A stretch of DNA of 64,000 nucleotides from Citrus sinensis (Eukaryota; Streptophyta; Magnoliopsida; Sapindales; Rutaceae): contig NC_068558.1 in the NCBI RefSeq assembly GCF_022201045.2, forward strand, positions 50,633,501 through 50,697,500. Direction: 5' to 3'. Position 1 is the first letter of the stretch. Every line of letters begins with the position of its first letter. The notes below the pieces were generated by a model that saw only the letters and a list, made by a program, of their open reading frames with translations, searched no databases and had not been told where the DNA came from. The position numbers and the translations under genes are program-made. Shown one piece after another: positions 1-9,787 of the stretch.

Positions 1-1550
1 ACAAATAATAGAATCTTATTTATCCCGTTGTTGGTTGGCTTTTCTACTCTTTCGTTATTTCCCGTTTTCCCATCGGCTAATCATAAGAAACATAAACGCA
101 TACTCCAAATTTTTTTTGGAAAGGGTTCGATAATTTCATGCCGTTGTGAAAATTTTATCCAGTAAATTATGGACATTTAGTCGTTCAGTTGGACCAAAGA
201 AATGATTTCTTTCTTTCTTTCTTTTTTTGTTGGGGGGAAGAAATTTTGTATACAATTTAGAGAAATTTTGAGCTGTGGATTTAGTTGAATTATTCCACCT
301 GAAGCTAGTAGCTGGTAGTACAGGAGGGGGCATAGGCTCATTCGGTGAGAGCAATGATAAGCATTATTTGAAGCAAAATCCAAGACCTGTAATTCGAGGA
401 GCGTATGCTTCGTCGCCGGGACTATCTTTTTTCTAATCTTATTGGGCATGAATTTTAATATATATAAATAAAAATCTTGGGTAGTTTGAACAGTGTAGTC
501 CACAACTTATTCATAAAATTTAACAAAACTTAACATTGAAACTCGTCATATTTTGGTGGAGGTGATAGATTGATGAAGAGTAAGATATACTATAGTGGTG
601 GTGGTAATGGGACAACTAGGATGCTCTTCTGATCTGAACTCTCTTGATTTTTTACGGATCTTACGCCACCTATATTTTAGTGCTAGTTTATGATTAGGAT
701 TTAACAACATTTACTTTTAATTTATCAACCACCAATCATATTAATGAAATTTGCTAAAAAAAAGATCAGATTAGGAAAGGATCCTGACTCGTAATGATGA
801 TGATGTGCTTGTTGTTCATGAAGATAGACGGAGATGGTGAGAGAATAAAAATAAAAATAAAATTATTTTTAATAAAGGTAATTCTAAAAAATAATGAGAT
901 AAATTAAAAAGTGAGAGTTCTGGAGACAATTTAAGGGGTTGAAATAACATTACTTAGTAAAAAATTGAGACTCACGATGGATTTGAAACAATTATGGATC
1001 TTTAATTTTGGGATAGATCCAACCCATATGTATTAATATATGCTCCATTGCACTAAGTTGAGCTTCAAGAACATAAATAGATAATATGGATTTTACTTTG
1101 AAGAGATCAAACTCACTAAATAGTTTTATGCAACTACATTATGTGGTTTCGACTCGAGGCCGCTTGATAGGTCATTAGGTCCATGTAGATTGAAAATTTT
1201 ATCTTAAATGATGTGTCATTTATCAAGTGATTGATAGTTTTTAATGAGTTTCGAGCGAATTAATTACATTATCTTACCATTCACTTGATAAATATCACAT
1301 AATTTAAGATAGCACACTGCTCAGTCGATCAAAGTCCCCATTGACAGCATCAATTTGGTTACAACAAATTGAGAACAATTGCAATCAGTTGGACCACTAC
1401 AAAGAACTGTAGTTCTACGTACAAAACGGTCTATACAAGAAACTTGGACACGGCCAATAAATGCTCAAAGAAGTAAGAGTTTACATTGCCACAAGTAGTT
1501 AGAGCCGTGCCAATCTGCTTGCTTTGTATCTGATTCTCCAAAGTATGTAG
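1..1550. other. Intergenic, no gene recognised
   Basis: AT-rich sequence with short random reading frames only. None shows a recognisable domain or splice-connected continuation. It contains one small inverted-repeat element (1201-1310) and presumably the 3' UTR of the RING gene at its right edge. Confidence 0.5.
1201..1310. repeat. MITE-like inverted-repeat element
   Basis: The arms 1201-1230 and 1281-1310 are inverted copies matching at 27 of 30 positions, separated by a 50-bp AT-rich loop. The size and lack of coding capacity fit a miniature inverted-repeat transposable element lying 3' of the RING-H2 gene. No convincing target duplication was found, so the family is unknown. Confidence 0.5.
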
Positions 1551-2766
1551 CTAATTTCCAGGAACAGAGTGAAGGTGCCCTTGATTGTTGCCGTTCACCT
1601 CTGGATGCCCAAGATGAGTTAGCAGCCACTGTCTAGAGTGGTTAATTGAAGTCTCAGGACTATCTACAGCTTGGGCCATGCTAAATGTAGCTTCCCTCGC
1701 ATGCTTTCTTCCAAGAGGGTCTTGTAATGGTAACCGACAAACGGGGCAGGTGGTTTTTTTCCTTAGCCAAATATCAATGCAAGCGAGATGAAAGCTGTGT
1801 CCGCACTGGGGCATTATTCTCAGCACTTCTTTATCTTGGTACTCCCCCAAACATATTGAGCATCTGCAGGACCCAAAATAGCACGTCTCAATCTAAACTT
1901 AAAAAAGGGAAAAAAAAAGTTATTTGGTTAGGGTATCACTCGCTCATCTTTCCCACAAAACACAACAAACATACAGAGACATTTTTATTTGACACAACAC
2001 TCTGCTCAAAAGTGCTATTGCGCACCTGCTTTGCTTACACACGCCATCTTTTTAGAGTTTGAAACTTTCAGTTTTCTCAATCTATAGTGGGGATACCAAA
2101 GTGAGGAGTAATACTCTATGTTTAAAGTAGGTGATTAAACTTACTCTGCATCTTCCACAGATTTGAAAGCCTCTTGGTTGAACTTCATAGTGGGGATTGT
2201 AGCGACAAGCACAGGTTCAAGGCCATTAATCCGATGCCCTGGCGCTGGCTGCCAGCAAAATAAAAATTGTTCTTCAAGGTCCCAAATCACAAACAAACCT
2301 AAGTAATTAGTAAATGGTAAATAAATACTCCAGTATCACTTGTGGTATAAGCAGACAGCTATAATTCTTGCGAAGGCAAATCACCGATATGCAGGCAGCA
2401 AGGCAAAAAATGAAAGAGCAATCAGACAAAATTAGTGCTACTAGTGTCATGCAACAATCGCAACTCCTGTGTGCGTGTTGGCTAAGTATGAAAATGAAAC
2501 AGAACAAAGGTAGCACAATAGATGAGAACATAAAGTTGGGTAAGCTGCTCCGCAAGAAAGAGAGAAACAAACAAATATACCTGTTCAAGATCAATTCCAG
2601 ATTCAATCTCAAACATTGGCCTTGACTCGACCCCTCGAATCCTTCTACAGATTATTCTTGTACATATGAACACAATAAAAGCCGCACTCATCCCAAATCC
2701 GATAACGGTTGTTATCAAATTCATACCTGAACCCCACATCTGAAACTCCTCCCTTTTTGAACCCAA
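1551..2766 (-). CDS. RING-H2 finger E3 ubiquitin ligase, ATL58/ATL59-like
   Basis: Three exons on the minus strand (2766-2581, 2248-2145, 1863-1551) join in frame into a 200-residue protein. Residues about 15-40 form one hydrophobic membrane segment after a short N-terminus. The middle exon supplies a linker. The last exon opens with the RING-H2 finger: a C-x2-C pair, C-x-H, x2-H, x2-C, then ten residues and the final CPVC, with the Trp expected for E2 contact three residues after the CID. This is the compact ATL architecture, namely a membrane-anchored RING that passes ubiquitin from an E2 to unknown substrates. Length and domain order match ATL58/59 better than the larger GLD-bearing ATLs. 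Donors are GTATAT and GTAAGT and acceptors are CAG. A Mutator-like transposon begins about 400 bp upstream of the start codon. The substrate cannot be inferred. Confidence 0.85.
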
Positions 2767-3162
2767 TTGTCAAAAGTATGAAGACTTACAAACATATGAA
2801 ACAACGGCGAGTTTCTTCAAGACTCTTGAAGGAATGAAAAGATTTTCAATGCAGATTAAGATATAAAATTATGCATAAGGAATCCCAACAGCTTTGGGTG
2901 GACTCAAAGTTAATACTAAGAGACATGAGAGGAGACTTGTAGAAATTAAGACGCGGACGCTCATTGTCTTAGTGGATTTTTTTTTAATATTATTATTATC
3001 ATTGTTATTAATAATTATCGAAACGAATATCGTTGTTATGTTATTTGTTTAATTTTTTCGAATGCGGTCTACATTTAACGTGGACCCACTGGATTTAAAA
3101 AGTGTTGAAACTCGGTGGACACTGCTTTCTGAAATTCCATTTTTCTCTTCTAATATCTTTGG

Positions 3163-3274
3163 GGGAAATTTGTAACCTACCCCCAAATTAATTGACATTT
3201 TGCACCGCGCACCCAAAAAAAATGACGTGTTGCACTGCGCTCCCAATTCCGTTAGTTTTTCGGTTATTATTAAC
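3163..3274 (+). repeat. Left terminal inverted repeat of the MULE
   Basis: 112 bp, matching the reverse complement of 9466-9577 at all but 7 positions by my hand alignment. It carries two imperfect direct repeats of about 25 bp, each with a TGACnTnTTGCAC-GCGC core. These are plausible transposase-binding sites and give the arm an unusually GC-rich patch in an AT-rich region. It is immediately preceded by the 9-bp target duplication at 3154-3162. Confidence 0.92.
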
Positions 3275-4188
3275 GGGGAAAGGGCAAAAATGGAAAAGCA
3301 AAGTGATATTTAAAAATAAAAAATTATATTGATCGAAAACCGCGCCAAGTCATTTCATCTATGATTTTACTTGTTAAGTCGGCAAGGACAGGCATAGAAA
3401 AAGCAATTCCATGGATCCAAAATCGAGACGATGATATGTAATTGGGCGCCAAAAAAACCACCTAACCCAGACTCATATGCAAAGGAGATAAAATTTGTGA
3501 GAGCCATAGTGGATATTGGTGTGTGGCTATGTGCATTTTACTAACAAGAGAGGAGAACTCAGTGTTTGGTCGTTGAAGAAGCCCAGGTTAGTAAGAAATC
3601 TTTATTTATTTTTTGTTGATTTGGTTTTCCATGATGGCTGGGTCTTTATTTTTTTTTTTAACACTCACAGTAGCTCCATTTTCACTCACTACCCATTTAT
3701 TTCCTCACCATCTTGGTCTTGGTTTTCTTCCCTGCTTCTCATTCGATTCCTATCATAGTGCTCTGTGGTAAATTTTTGTTTAATTTTTCTTTTAAAGATC
3801 GAATTTCGTTGATGAAGATTTTATTTTTATTCATAGCAATTAATAGAATTCTTTGAATGCTTGCTTTTGCCTACCCATTTTATTTTAATTAACTGAAACT
3901 ATATGCATGTTATTGCACTATGTATGTGATTGGATCTTCAATTTCACTTTAAATGCTTGCTTTTGGTAATAAATTTTAGTTTAAAGTTCATTATTTGCAT
4001 GTTATTGCATTATGTATGTGCAACTCGAGATTTTCGGGCTTATAGTTTCACTATTTAACGATAATGTCGGGAGAGGATTTAGGTGAATTGTTTGCACCTT
4101 CATCTTACAGAATATAATATCTATATTACATGACACTAGCTGTAAACATTAGGTATTTAAGGACAAAATCTACTTTGTACAGGTGAAA
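3275..4188 (+). promoter_or_regulatory. MULE transposase promoter/leader with probable 5' UTR intron
   Basis: The stretch between the left TIR and the transposase ATG has no coding frame. A strong donor (CAG|GTTAGT) at 3587 and an acceptor (TTGTACAG) ending at 4182 suggest a 596-bp intron in the 5' UTR, leaving only six bases before the ATG at 4189. The promoter itself probably lies in or just inside the TIR, as known for MuDR; no TATA box was assigned. Confidence 0.5.
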
Positions 4189-7065
4189 ATGGATGATGCT
4201 GATAATACAACTTTTTATGTCACATTCAAAGACACAACACATAATCTTGGTGTCATTGATCCTGACAAGTTGAGTATAGTCTCTGTTATCAACAAAGTTC
4301 TAATGACAGTGTATGGAAGAAGGATGACTCATGATGAGAAGTTTAATCTAAATGTTTGGCAATCTTGGGAGAGGAAGAAGGTTCAAATTGTGGATGATCA
4401 TGATCTCATTGTTCAGTTACAGGAGCACCACAACAGGCTGTGCTATGATATGCAACTTTACCTCGACGAGATACATTCAGTTACAGAGTCAACAACAAAA
4501 AGAGCGTTATTCCAAACTTCTGAAGATATCACTTCTGCAGCCCCTAAAACCAGCATTCCAATCATCATTGATCAGAATAATCTTGTGTCAAATGTCCCTC
4601 CTACTAGGATAAGTGCCAACTCTGATTTGTTTGAGGATTTTATGGACATCTATTTTAGATCATCAACAGGCCAGCAAACAGTATCACCAAATCAGAGCAA
4701 TAAAACAGACACTATTGATACTACTAGTGATAGTAGTGTTGATAAAACCTCTTCAAATTGTTCTGATGAAACCCCACAAAAGAACAAAATTACAAAACAT
4801 TGTTCCATCTCTTCTCAGCTTCAGCAGCAACAACAGATGTCGTATCTACGTGAACCAACACCTGATACCCCAAATGCCTTCCCAACCCAACCAACACAGA
4901 ACCCTGACTCACAGGTCTTCCAAACATATAATGTTTTTCAAAGTTGTGCTGATAATGGGCAGAAATCCACAAGAACTAAACCTATAGCTTCCACATACGA
5001 CTTTGATGACAGTGATTATTGCTTGACTGAATCCGAAGAAGAAGATCCATATCATCCACGAGGTGCTGCAAATGTTATTAATTCTGCAGCCCCTCCTATT
5101 GATCAAGCTAATGAGGGCTATATTCATTCTGATAATAGTGATGTGGATTGCATACTATCTAATTGTGACAGTGATGATAATGAATTTGGTGAAGATTCTA
5201 ATGATGAGACTGATGAGGTTTTGGCAAAGATGGATGCAACAATGAGAGAAAACATGTATGTTCCCAGTGAAGACCCTGTTGTATTTAGAATTGGACAATA
5301 TTTTAGAAACTTTAGGCAGCTAAGTTGGGCTTTAAGAAATTATGCAGTTGAAAATAGGTTCAAAATGTACAAGCACAAGTTTGAAAGATCTAGAATTACA
5401 GTTGGTTGTGCCTTCTTTCAATGCCCTTGGTTTTTACATGCAGCAAAGACCAGATTCGGACCACCATTTCTTATTAAGAGACTTCACAACGTCCACACAT
5501 GCCAAAGAGATCTGAAAAACCCTGAATGTACAGCAGAGTTCATAGCTGTGAAGTTTGCATCAACATTTATAGAGCAGCCAGACACCAAGGTTGAATGGTT
5601 TATAAGCGAACTTAGAAGAAGATATGGTGTGAAGGTTAACAAACATAAGATATACAGAGCCAAAAAGAAAGTTTTAGAGCGTCAAGGTGCTGATCATGAG
5701 TCAAGTTATCGGCTAGTGAGGAGTTATGCGCAGATGATACTTAACAAGATGCCACAGGCTCTGGCACTTGTTAGTGTGATCAGGTATCATGTAGAACAAC
5801 CCAAGACTTACTTTGACAGATTTGTTGTATCCTTCCCTGCATTAAGAGAATGCTTTAACCAAGGTTGTAGACCTTTCTTGGGCATTGATGGATGCCATTT
5901 GAAGGGCCCTTACAAGGGTGTACTGCTATCAGCTGTGGCCATTGATGCAAATGATGGAATCTTCCCAATTGCTTTTTGTGTGTGTAGTGTTGAGAGCACT
6001 AGCACATGGACATGGTTTCTCAGGCACTTGAATACTTTTTTAGGAGATAATAGGCAGCTCACCTTTATGTGTGATAGGCAGAAAGGTATTCAAAATGCTT
6101 TAGCGTTGGAGTTCCCTAATGCACATGTGAGGTATTGTGCCAGACACATTCTAGCCAATCTGAAAGCAAAGCATCCACACTCTGATTTCAAACCACATTT
6201 TTGGGCAGCAACAAGGGCTTCAAATCGAAGAGCATTTGATAGAGCTATGGAAGAGTTGAGAAAGACAGATGAGGGCGTATATGAGACACTAAGGAAGCTA
6301 CCAGCCAAGTTTTGGTCCAGACATGCTTTTGACAATAATTGCAAGTCTGATCATTGTACTAACAATGTGACTGAATCATTTAATGCATGGGTTGGGGTTC
6401 AAAGGAAGATGCCAATACTGACAATGCTAGAGTGGATCAGAAAAAAGCTTATGAAGAGACTGATTAATAGAAAACAGAAAGCAATGGCTTGGGGGAATAA
6501 GATTCCAAGAAGAATTTATGACAAGATGATGAATCATTTGAAAATTGGAAGTGTAAATCCAATTTCAAGAGCTAGCGAATGGTTGTATGAAGTGGATGAC
6601 AGCTACAGAACCTATATTGTTGACCTTGAACATCATGTTTGTGACTGTGGATATTGGCAAGTAAGTGGGATTCCTTGCATCCATGCCATGCCTTGTATAA
6701 GCCACAGTCATAAGGACCAAGCTGATTTTCTCAGCCCATGGTTAAAGAAGGACACTTACATAAGAGGTTATTCGTGGATGATTCACCCAATTCCAGATAA
6801 GGATTCTTGGCCAAATCCTGGTGGTGATGAAATTTTGCCTCCTTTAATGAAAAGGCCTCCTGGAAGACCTAAGATTAACAGAAGAAGGGAAGCTGATGAG
6901 GTACCACCAGAAAGTAAAAGATACAGGCTCCAATGCAAGTGTTGCAAAGAGTATGGTCACAATAGAAGAGGTTGTCCTGCTAACCCTGAAAATTTAAATA
7001 AGAGGACAAGATTGTACAAGGTCAGTTGGCTAGCTTCCGTTGGAAGTTTTAATTTTTTTTTTTAA
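4189..7065 (+). CDS. MudrA-type transposase of the MULE
   Basis: A single large exon, open from ATG 4189 to a stop at 7065. Its natural end is probably the donor AAG|GTCAGT after 7020 (944 codons). Domains in order: an N-terminal PB1-like region (about 1-85), a long acidic Ser/Asn-rich linker, the MuDR plant-transposase N-terminal domain with Cys/His pairs (about 360-445), the MULE DDE core, a SWIM zinc finger and a CCHC knuckle. The likely catalytic triad is D567 (in GIDGCHLKG), D629 (in MCDRQKG) and E729 (in NVTESFNAW). The SWIM motif is C818-x-C820, C830-x-H832. The knuckle is C916-x2-C919-x4-H924-x4-C929. The protein would bind the TIRs in the nucleus and cut and rejoin element ends. All key residues are present and no frame break is seen. 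If the last intron is retained, the tail is a short Phe-rich run. Confidence 0.93.
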   Translation: MDDADNTTFYVTFKDTTHNLGVIDPDKLSIVSVINKVLMTVYGRRMTHDEKFNLNVWQSWERKKVQIVDDHDLIVQLQEHHNRLCYDMQLYLDEIHSVTESTTKRALFQTSEDITSAAPKTSIPIIIDQNNLVSNVPPTRISANSDLFEDFMDIYFRSSTGQQTVSPNQSNKTDTIDTTSDSSVDKTSSNCSDETPQKNKITKHCSISSQLQQQQQMSYLREPTPDTPNAFPTQPTQNPDSQVFQTYNVFQSCADNGQKSTRTKPIASTYDFDDSDYCLTESEEEDPYHPRGAANVINSAAPPIDQANEGYIHSDNSDVDCILSNCDSDDNEFGEDSNDETDEVLAKMDATMRENMYVPSEDPVVFRIGQYFRNFRQLSWALRNYAVENRFKMYKHKFERSRITVGCAFFQCPWFLHAAKTRFGPPFLIKRLHNVHTCQRDLKNPECTAEFIAVKFASTFIEQPDTKVEWFISELRRRYGVKVNKHKIYRAKKKVLERQGADHESSYRLVRSYAQMILNKMPQALALVSVIRYHVEQPKTYFDRFVVSFPALRECFNQGCRPFLGIDGCHLKGPYKGVLLSAVAIDANDGIFPIAFCVCSVESTSTWTWFLRHLNTFLGDNRQLTFMCDRQKGIQNALALEFPNAHVRYCARHILANLKAKHPHSDFKPHFWAATRASNRRAFDRAMEELRKTDEGVYETLRKLPAKFWSRHAFDNNCKSDHCTNNVTESFNAWVGVQRKMPILTMLEWIRKKLMKRLINRKQKAMAWGNKIPRRIYDKMMNHLKIGSVNPISRASEWLYEVDDSYRTYIVDLEHHVCDCGYWQVSGIPCIHAMPCISHSHKDQADFLSPWLKKDTYIRGYSWMIHPIPDKDSWPNPGGDEILPPLMKRPPGRPKINRRREADEVPPESKRYRLQCKCCKEYGHNRRGCPANPENLNKRTRLYKVSWLASVGSFNFFF

Positions 7066-7133
7066 TGCTCTTTACAATAGAGGACAGCTGTATAACAATA
7101 AATTTTTTTTTGTTTGCTTATGATTTGTCTCAG

Positions 7134-7794
7134 CGTCATCTGAGAAGCTATTTAACAAGGCGTGAAGGAGAAGAACAAGGTCGGTAACTATTTAACACAA
7201 TTTATTGTTACATTGTTGCTGAATTTAGGCTGCCCTGCTAAATTAATTAATTCCCTGCTAAATTAATTAATTAATCTTACTTGCTGCGTTAATTAAATAC
7301 CTAATTACTTGATGACATGAATTGTTTGATTTAAGCAATTAAATTAGCATTCTAAATTGCTACATTAAATACATGTCAAATAGCATTATGCATATGATTT
7401 AATTTATATTAAGTAAAGTAGCAATTGAAAGATGTTTAATGCCATAGTAAAAGATACAGCTGCAGCATTAGAAGGACCTGCTTGTGCATCAATCGTTGCT
7501 CCAAGACAGACAAGTGATAACATCCAAGTGGCTGTAGAAGTTGAAGATATAACAACATACAATCTGCGTAATTCCAAGAAGCATAAGACTGCCACTCAGG
7601 CAGGCCCATCAGCTTCAAAGAATTTGGTTAAAAGGAAAAGGATGGAAGGAAGCAGTGATGCTACTTGGGTGGGTGTCCAAGGCAAAAAGATCATAACAGC
7701 TGCTGGAATTGACCCGAGGGAAGACCATCGAAGAGATGAACATAAAGCTAAAAAGAAGTTGGACAAAGGGAAGGCATTGGCTTTCCCACCATGA
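7134..7794 (+). CDS. Probable 3' exons of the MULE transposase (basic C-terminus)
   Basis: After the donor at 7020 an acceptor (GTCTCAG) at 7133 opens a short exon reading RHLRSYLTRREGEEQ, ending near 7179. A further open stretch to the stop at 7792-7794 is rich in Lys/Arg (for example NSKKHK, KRKRM, HKAKKKLDKGK) and looks like nuclear-localisation material. Frame continuity from the 7179 donor is kept if the last exon begins at 7448, 7454, 7460 or 7466, each preceded by AG. The exact acceptor cannot be chosen. This tail could instead be a separate small reading frame starting at ATG 7432, but a spliced transposase C-terminus is more economical. Confidence 0.5.
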
Positions 7795-8430
7795 AGGGTA
7801 AGTTATATGTTTGCTAGGCCAAAAATTAATTTGAATACTTTATAAATGGAAGTTTTATGGTATTTGTAAACATATCATCTACACTTATTATACATGAGTA
7901 TTAGATACATTATGCGTAATATTTCATGTATATTATTTTAACTTGGTATGATATTTCAATAATGTCATTTTAAATGCAGTGATCGTGTATGTTTGCTTGA
8001 AGCATTGGCAGTAGCAGATTTGCTAACAAGTAGTGGAGGTAGTATAACCATTTTTTGACACCTTCCACAATGCCATTTTGAACCACCCGACCGACATGAA
8101 GATCAACAGGCTTGTATTTTGACTTGCTCTATTTTTTACATGAAATTGGAGCTGTAGTGTGCAGTTTGTGATAAGTAGTATATAAGTTGTGCAAGGTTCG
8201 TGGCATTTTGTAAGTTGTTGGGCATAAGACTCATATACAAGTATTAGAGATTAGACCAACAATTCATTTTGTTTTTTGGTTTCAAATGTATGTAACCATA
8301 GAGGTTCTAATTAGAATGTATAGGCTGCTGCCAATGTTTGTTTGAGAATCAAACAGTAATTTATATTAGAATGCTCAAATCAGATCAGGTATTACAGTTA
8401 ATATATGTCTTGCTTTTTTGTTACAATCAA

Positions 8431-8901
8431 TCATTCTACACTATTATAACTTGCATTATAATGTATTACAAACAACAAAACTAGTAGCATCAATATGGTT
8501 GTGAATTGATACTTTTTCAGTTGATGAAGCATGGTTTCAATGTTGGTAAACCTATGATGAAAGGCGTCAATGTCTAATTTGTCACTAAAACTACGGCTGT
8601 TGTGAACAGCTTCTTCGACCATGTATGGATTTGCTTGTTCTTCAAATAGGTGTGATCTTGCTTGAATTTCTCCAGCCTCCTCTTTAGTTGGCTCCCACCA
8701 TCTAAAAAAACCACATCCATGGTCATTAGGACAGCAGTAGTATAATCTATTGGGATTTGGTATAGATTCTGAAATTTTGATTGCTGCTCTGCGTTGACAG
8801 TAGCATATTTTGTTGTGAAACTTGATAATGCCCCCATTGATTAAATTCCTCTGTGATGTTGGGTGGGTTGATGAACTTGATGCACTCCTCGAACTGGACA
8901 T
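8431..8901 (-). CDS. GRF-like zinc-finger protein with C-terminal membrane segment, second gene of the MULE
   Basis: An intronless 156-residue frame converging on the transposase gene. After a Ser-rich head (1-16), residues 33-71 resemble the GRF zinc finger: C33-x-C35, a hydrophobic stretch, then C56/C57 and C63, followed by GFFRWWEP. A charged helix follows (about 73-130). Residues 133-147 are an almost purely aliphatic membrane-spanning segment, and a short tail closes the protein, so it looks tail-anchored. GRF fingers are known in nucleases and topoisomerases, where they bind nucleic acid; small plant GRF proteins with a C-terminal membrane helix exist but their role is unknown to me. 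Position inside the element and the intact frame suggest an accessory function in transposition or regulation. That role is inference; it could also be a captured host gene. Confidence 0.75.
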   Translation of the reverse strand: MSSSRSASSSSTHPTSQRNLINGGIIKFHNKICYCQRRAAIKISESIPNPNRLYYCCPNDHGCGFFRWWEPTKEEAGEIQARSHLFEEQANPYMVEEAVHNSRSFSDKLDIDAFHHRFTNIETMLHQLKKYQFTTILMLLVLLFVIHYNASYNSVE

Positions 8902-9465
8902 CTCTTCTCTTCTTTTTCTATGGATTATTCCTTGTAATGTTTATGATATGTACAAAGAATGGAGTCACAACTGAAAGTGTTATGCTTAATTGTTGAATGT
9001 GGTATGCTGTTATTGTTGCTGATGTTTTAAGCTTGCATTGGGTGAAAGTTGAAGGTATGAAGTTACTGCTGATGTTTATTGTTGAATGTTGATGGAGGCT
9101 GGTTGTGAGGGTGTGTGTGTTGAATGTTAATGGAGGCTGGTTGTGAGGGTGTGTGTCTTGAATCTCTATATATTTGGGTGCTTAATTTGACCGTTGGAAA
9201 CATATATAGCCGTTGGATCGAGGCTTCAACATTCACTTAAGTTGAATGTTGCTTCATTCATGTGCTGCCACGCGGCTGTAAATAATCCATATTTACTTGG
9301 CCATTCAAGCAAATGTCTATCGCTAGCCTCATCAACGATGTGCAAAGCCTTCATACAGGGATAATAACGTCAATTAACACAATAAAAAAATGGTCTTTTG
9401 TAGCTTTAGTGTTTGAATTTAAAAAATGGGTATTTTCGTCATTTCATTAAATTTCACACCATTCT

Positions 9466-9577
9466 GTTAATAATAACCGAAAAACTAACGGAATTGGGGG
9501 CGCGGTGCAACATGTCATTTTTCTTGGGTGCGCGGTGCAAAATGTCAGTTTATTTGGGGGTAGGTTGCAAATTTCCC
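9466..9577 (-). repeat. Right terminal inverted repeat of the MULE
   Basis: 112 bp, the inverted partner of 3163-3274, followed directly by the second copy of the 9-bp target duplication (9578-9586). Homology to the left arm stops abruptly at a GTTA on the inner side. Confidence 0.92.
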
Positions 9578-9637
9578 TATCTTTGGGTTAAAATAAATGG
9601 TCAAAAATTAAATTTTAAATTTTAATATCATAATTAA

Positions 9638-9779
9638 GGGTTCAGTTATGGTACAACTGTGGTATTATACCATAGCTGTACTTAATTATTGAATCCAACT
9701 ATAGTACATGTGTGCAACTGAATTTAATGGTTAAGTACAATTGTAGTATGGTATCATAGTTGCACCATAATTAAGTCCC
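9638..9779. mobile_element. Small non-autonomous element (hAT-like MITE)
   Basis: The 142-bp segment folds back on itself: its first ~55 bp (starting GGGTTCAGTTATGGT) pair with its last ~55 bp (inverted start GGGACTTAATTATGGT). It is flanked by near-identical 8-bp sequences, ATAATTAA (9630-9637) and ATAATCAA (9780-9787), consistent with an 8-bp hAT-type target duplication that has since picked up one change. There is no coding capacity. It lies only 52 bp beyond the MULE target duplication. Confidence 0.6.
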
Positions 9780-9787
9780 ATAATCAA

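Larger units (their letters stand above)
3163..9577 (+). mobile_element. Mutator-like DNA transposon (MULE), complete two-gene element
   Basis: The 6415-bp element begins GGGAAATTTG and ends with the complement CAAATTTCCC. It carries 112-bp terminal inverted repeats and is flanked by a perfect 9-bp target duplication, TATCTTTGG (3154-3162 and 9578-9586), the size typical of Mutator insertions. Inside are a long open MudrA-type transposase on the plus strand (from 4189) and a convergent second gene on the minus strand (8901-8431) for a GRF-like zinc-finger membrane protein. The identical duplications, about 94% identical TIRs and unbroken main frames suggest a fairly recent insertion. No breaks were noted in either main frame, so the element could be autonomous, but activity cannot be read from sequence. 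The layout of two converging genes recalls maize MuDR, though this second gene has no recognisable similarity to mudrB. Confidence 0.93.

Noticed and set aside
3049-3246. Reading frame over the left MULE end, and a similar peptide at 9413-9625
   Set aside because: Both are chance translations of the two terminal inverted repeats (hence the look-alike LGARCKMS phrases), not genes.
4183-4188. Upstream GTG as the transposase start
   Set aside because: Plant genes start at ATG; 4189 is the first ATG and directly follows a good splice acceptor.
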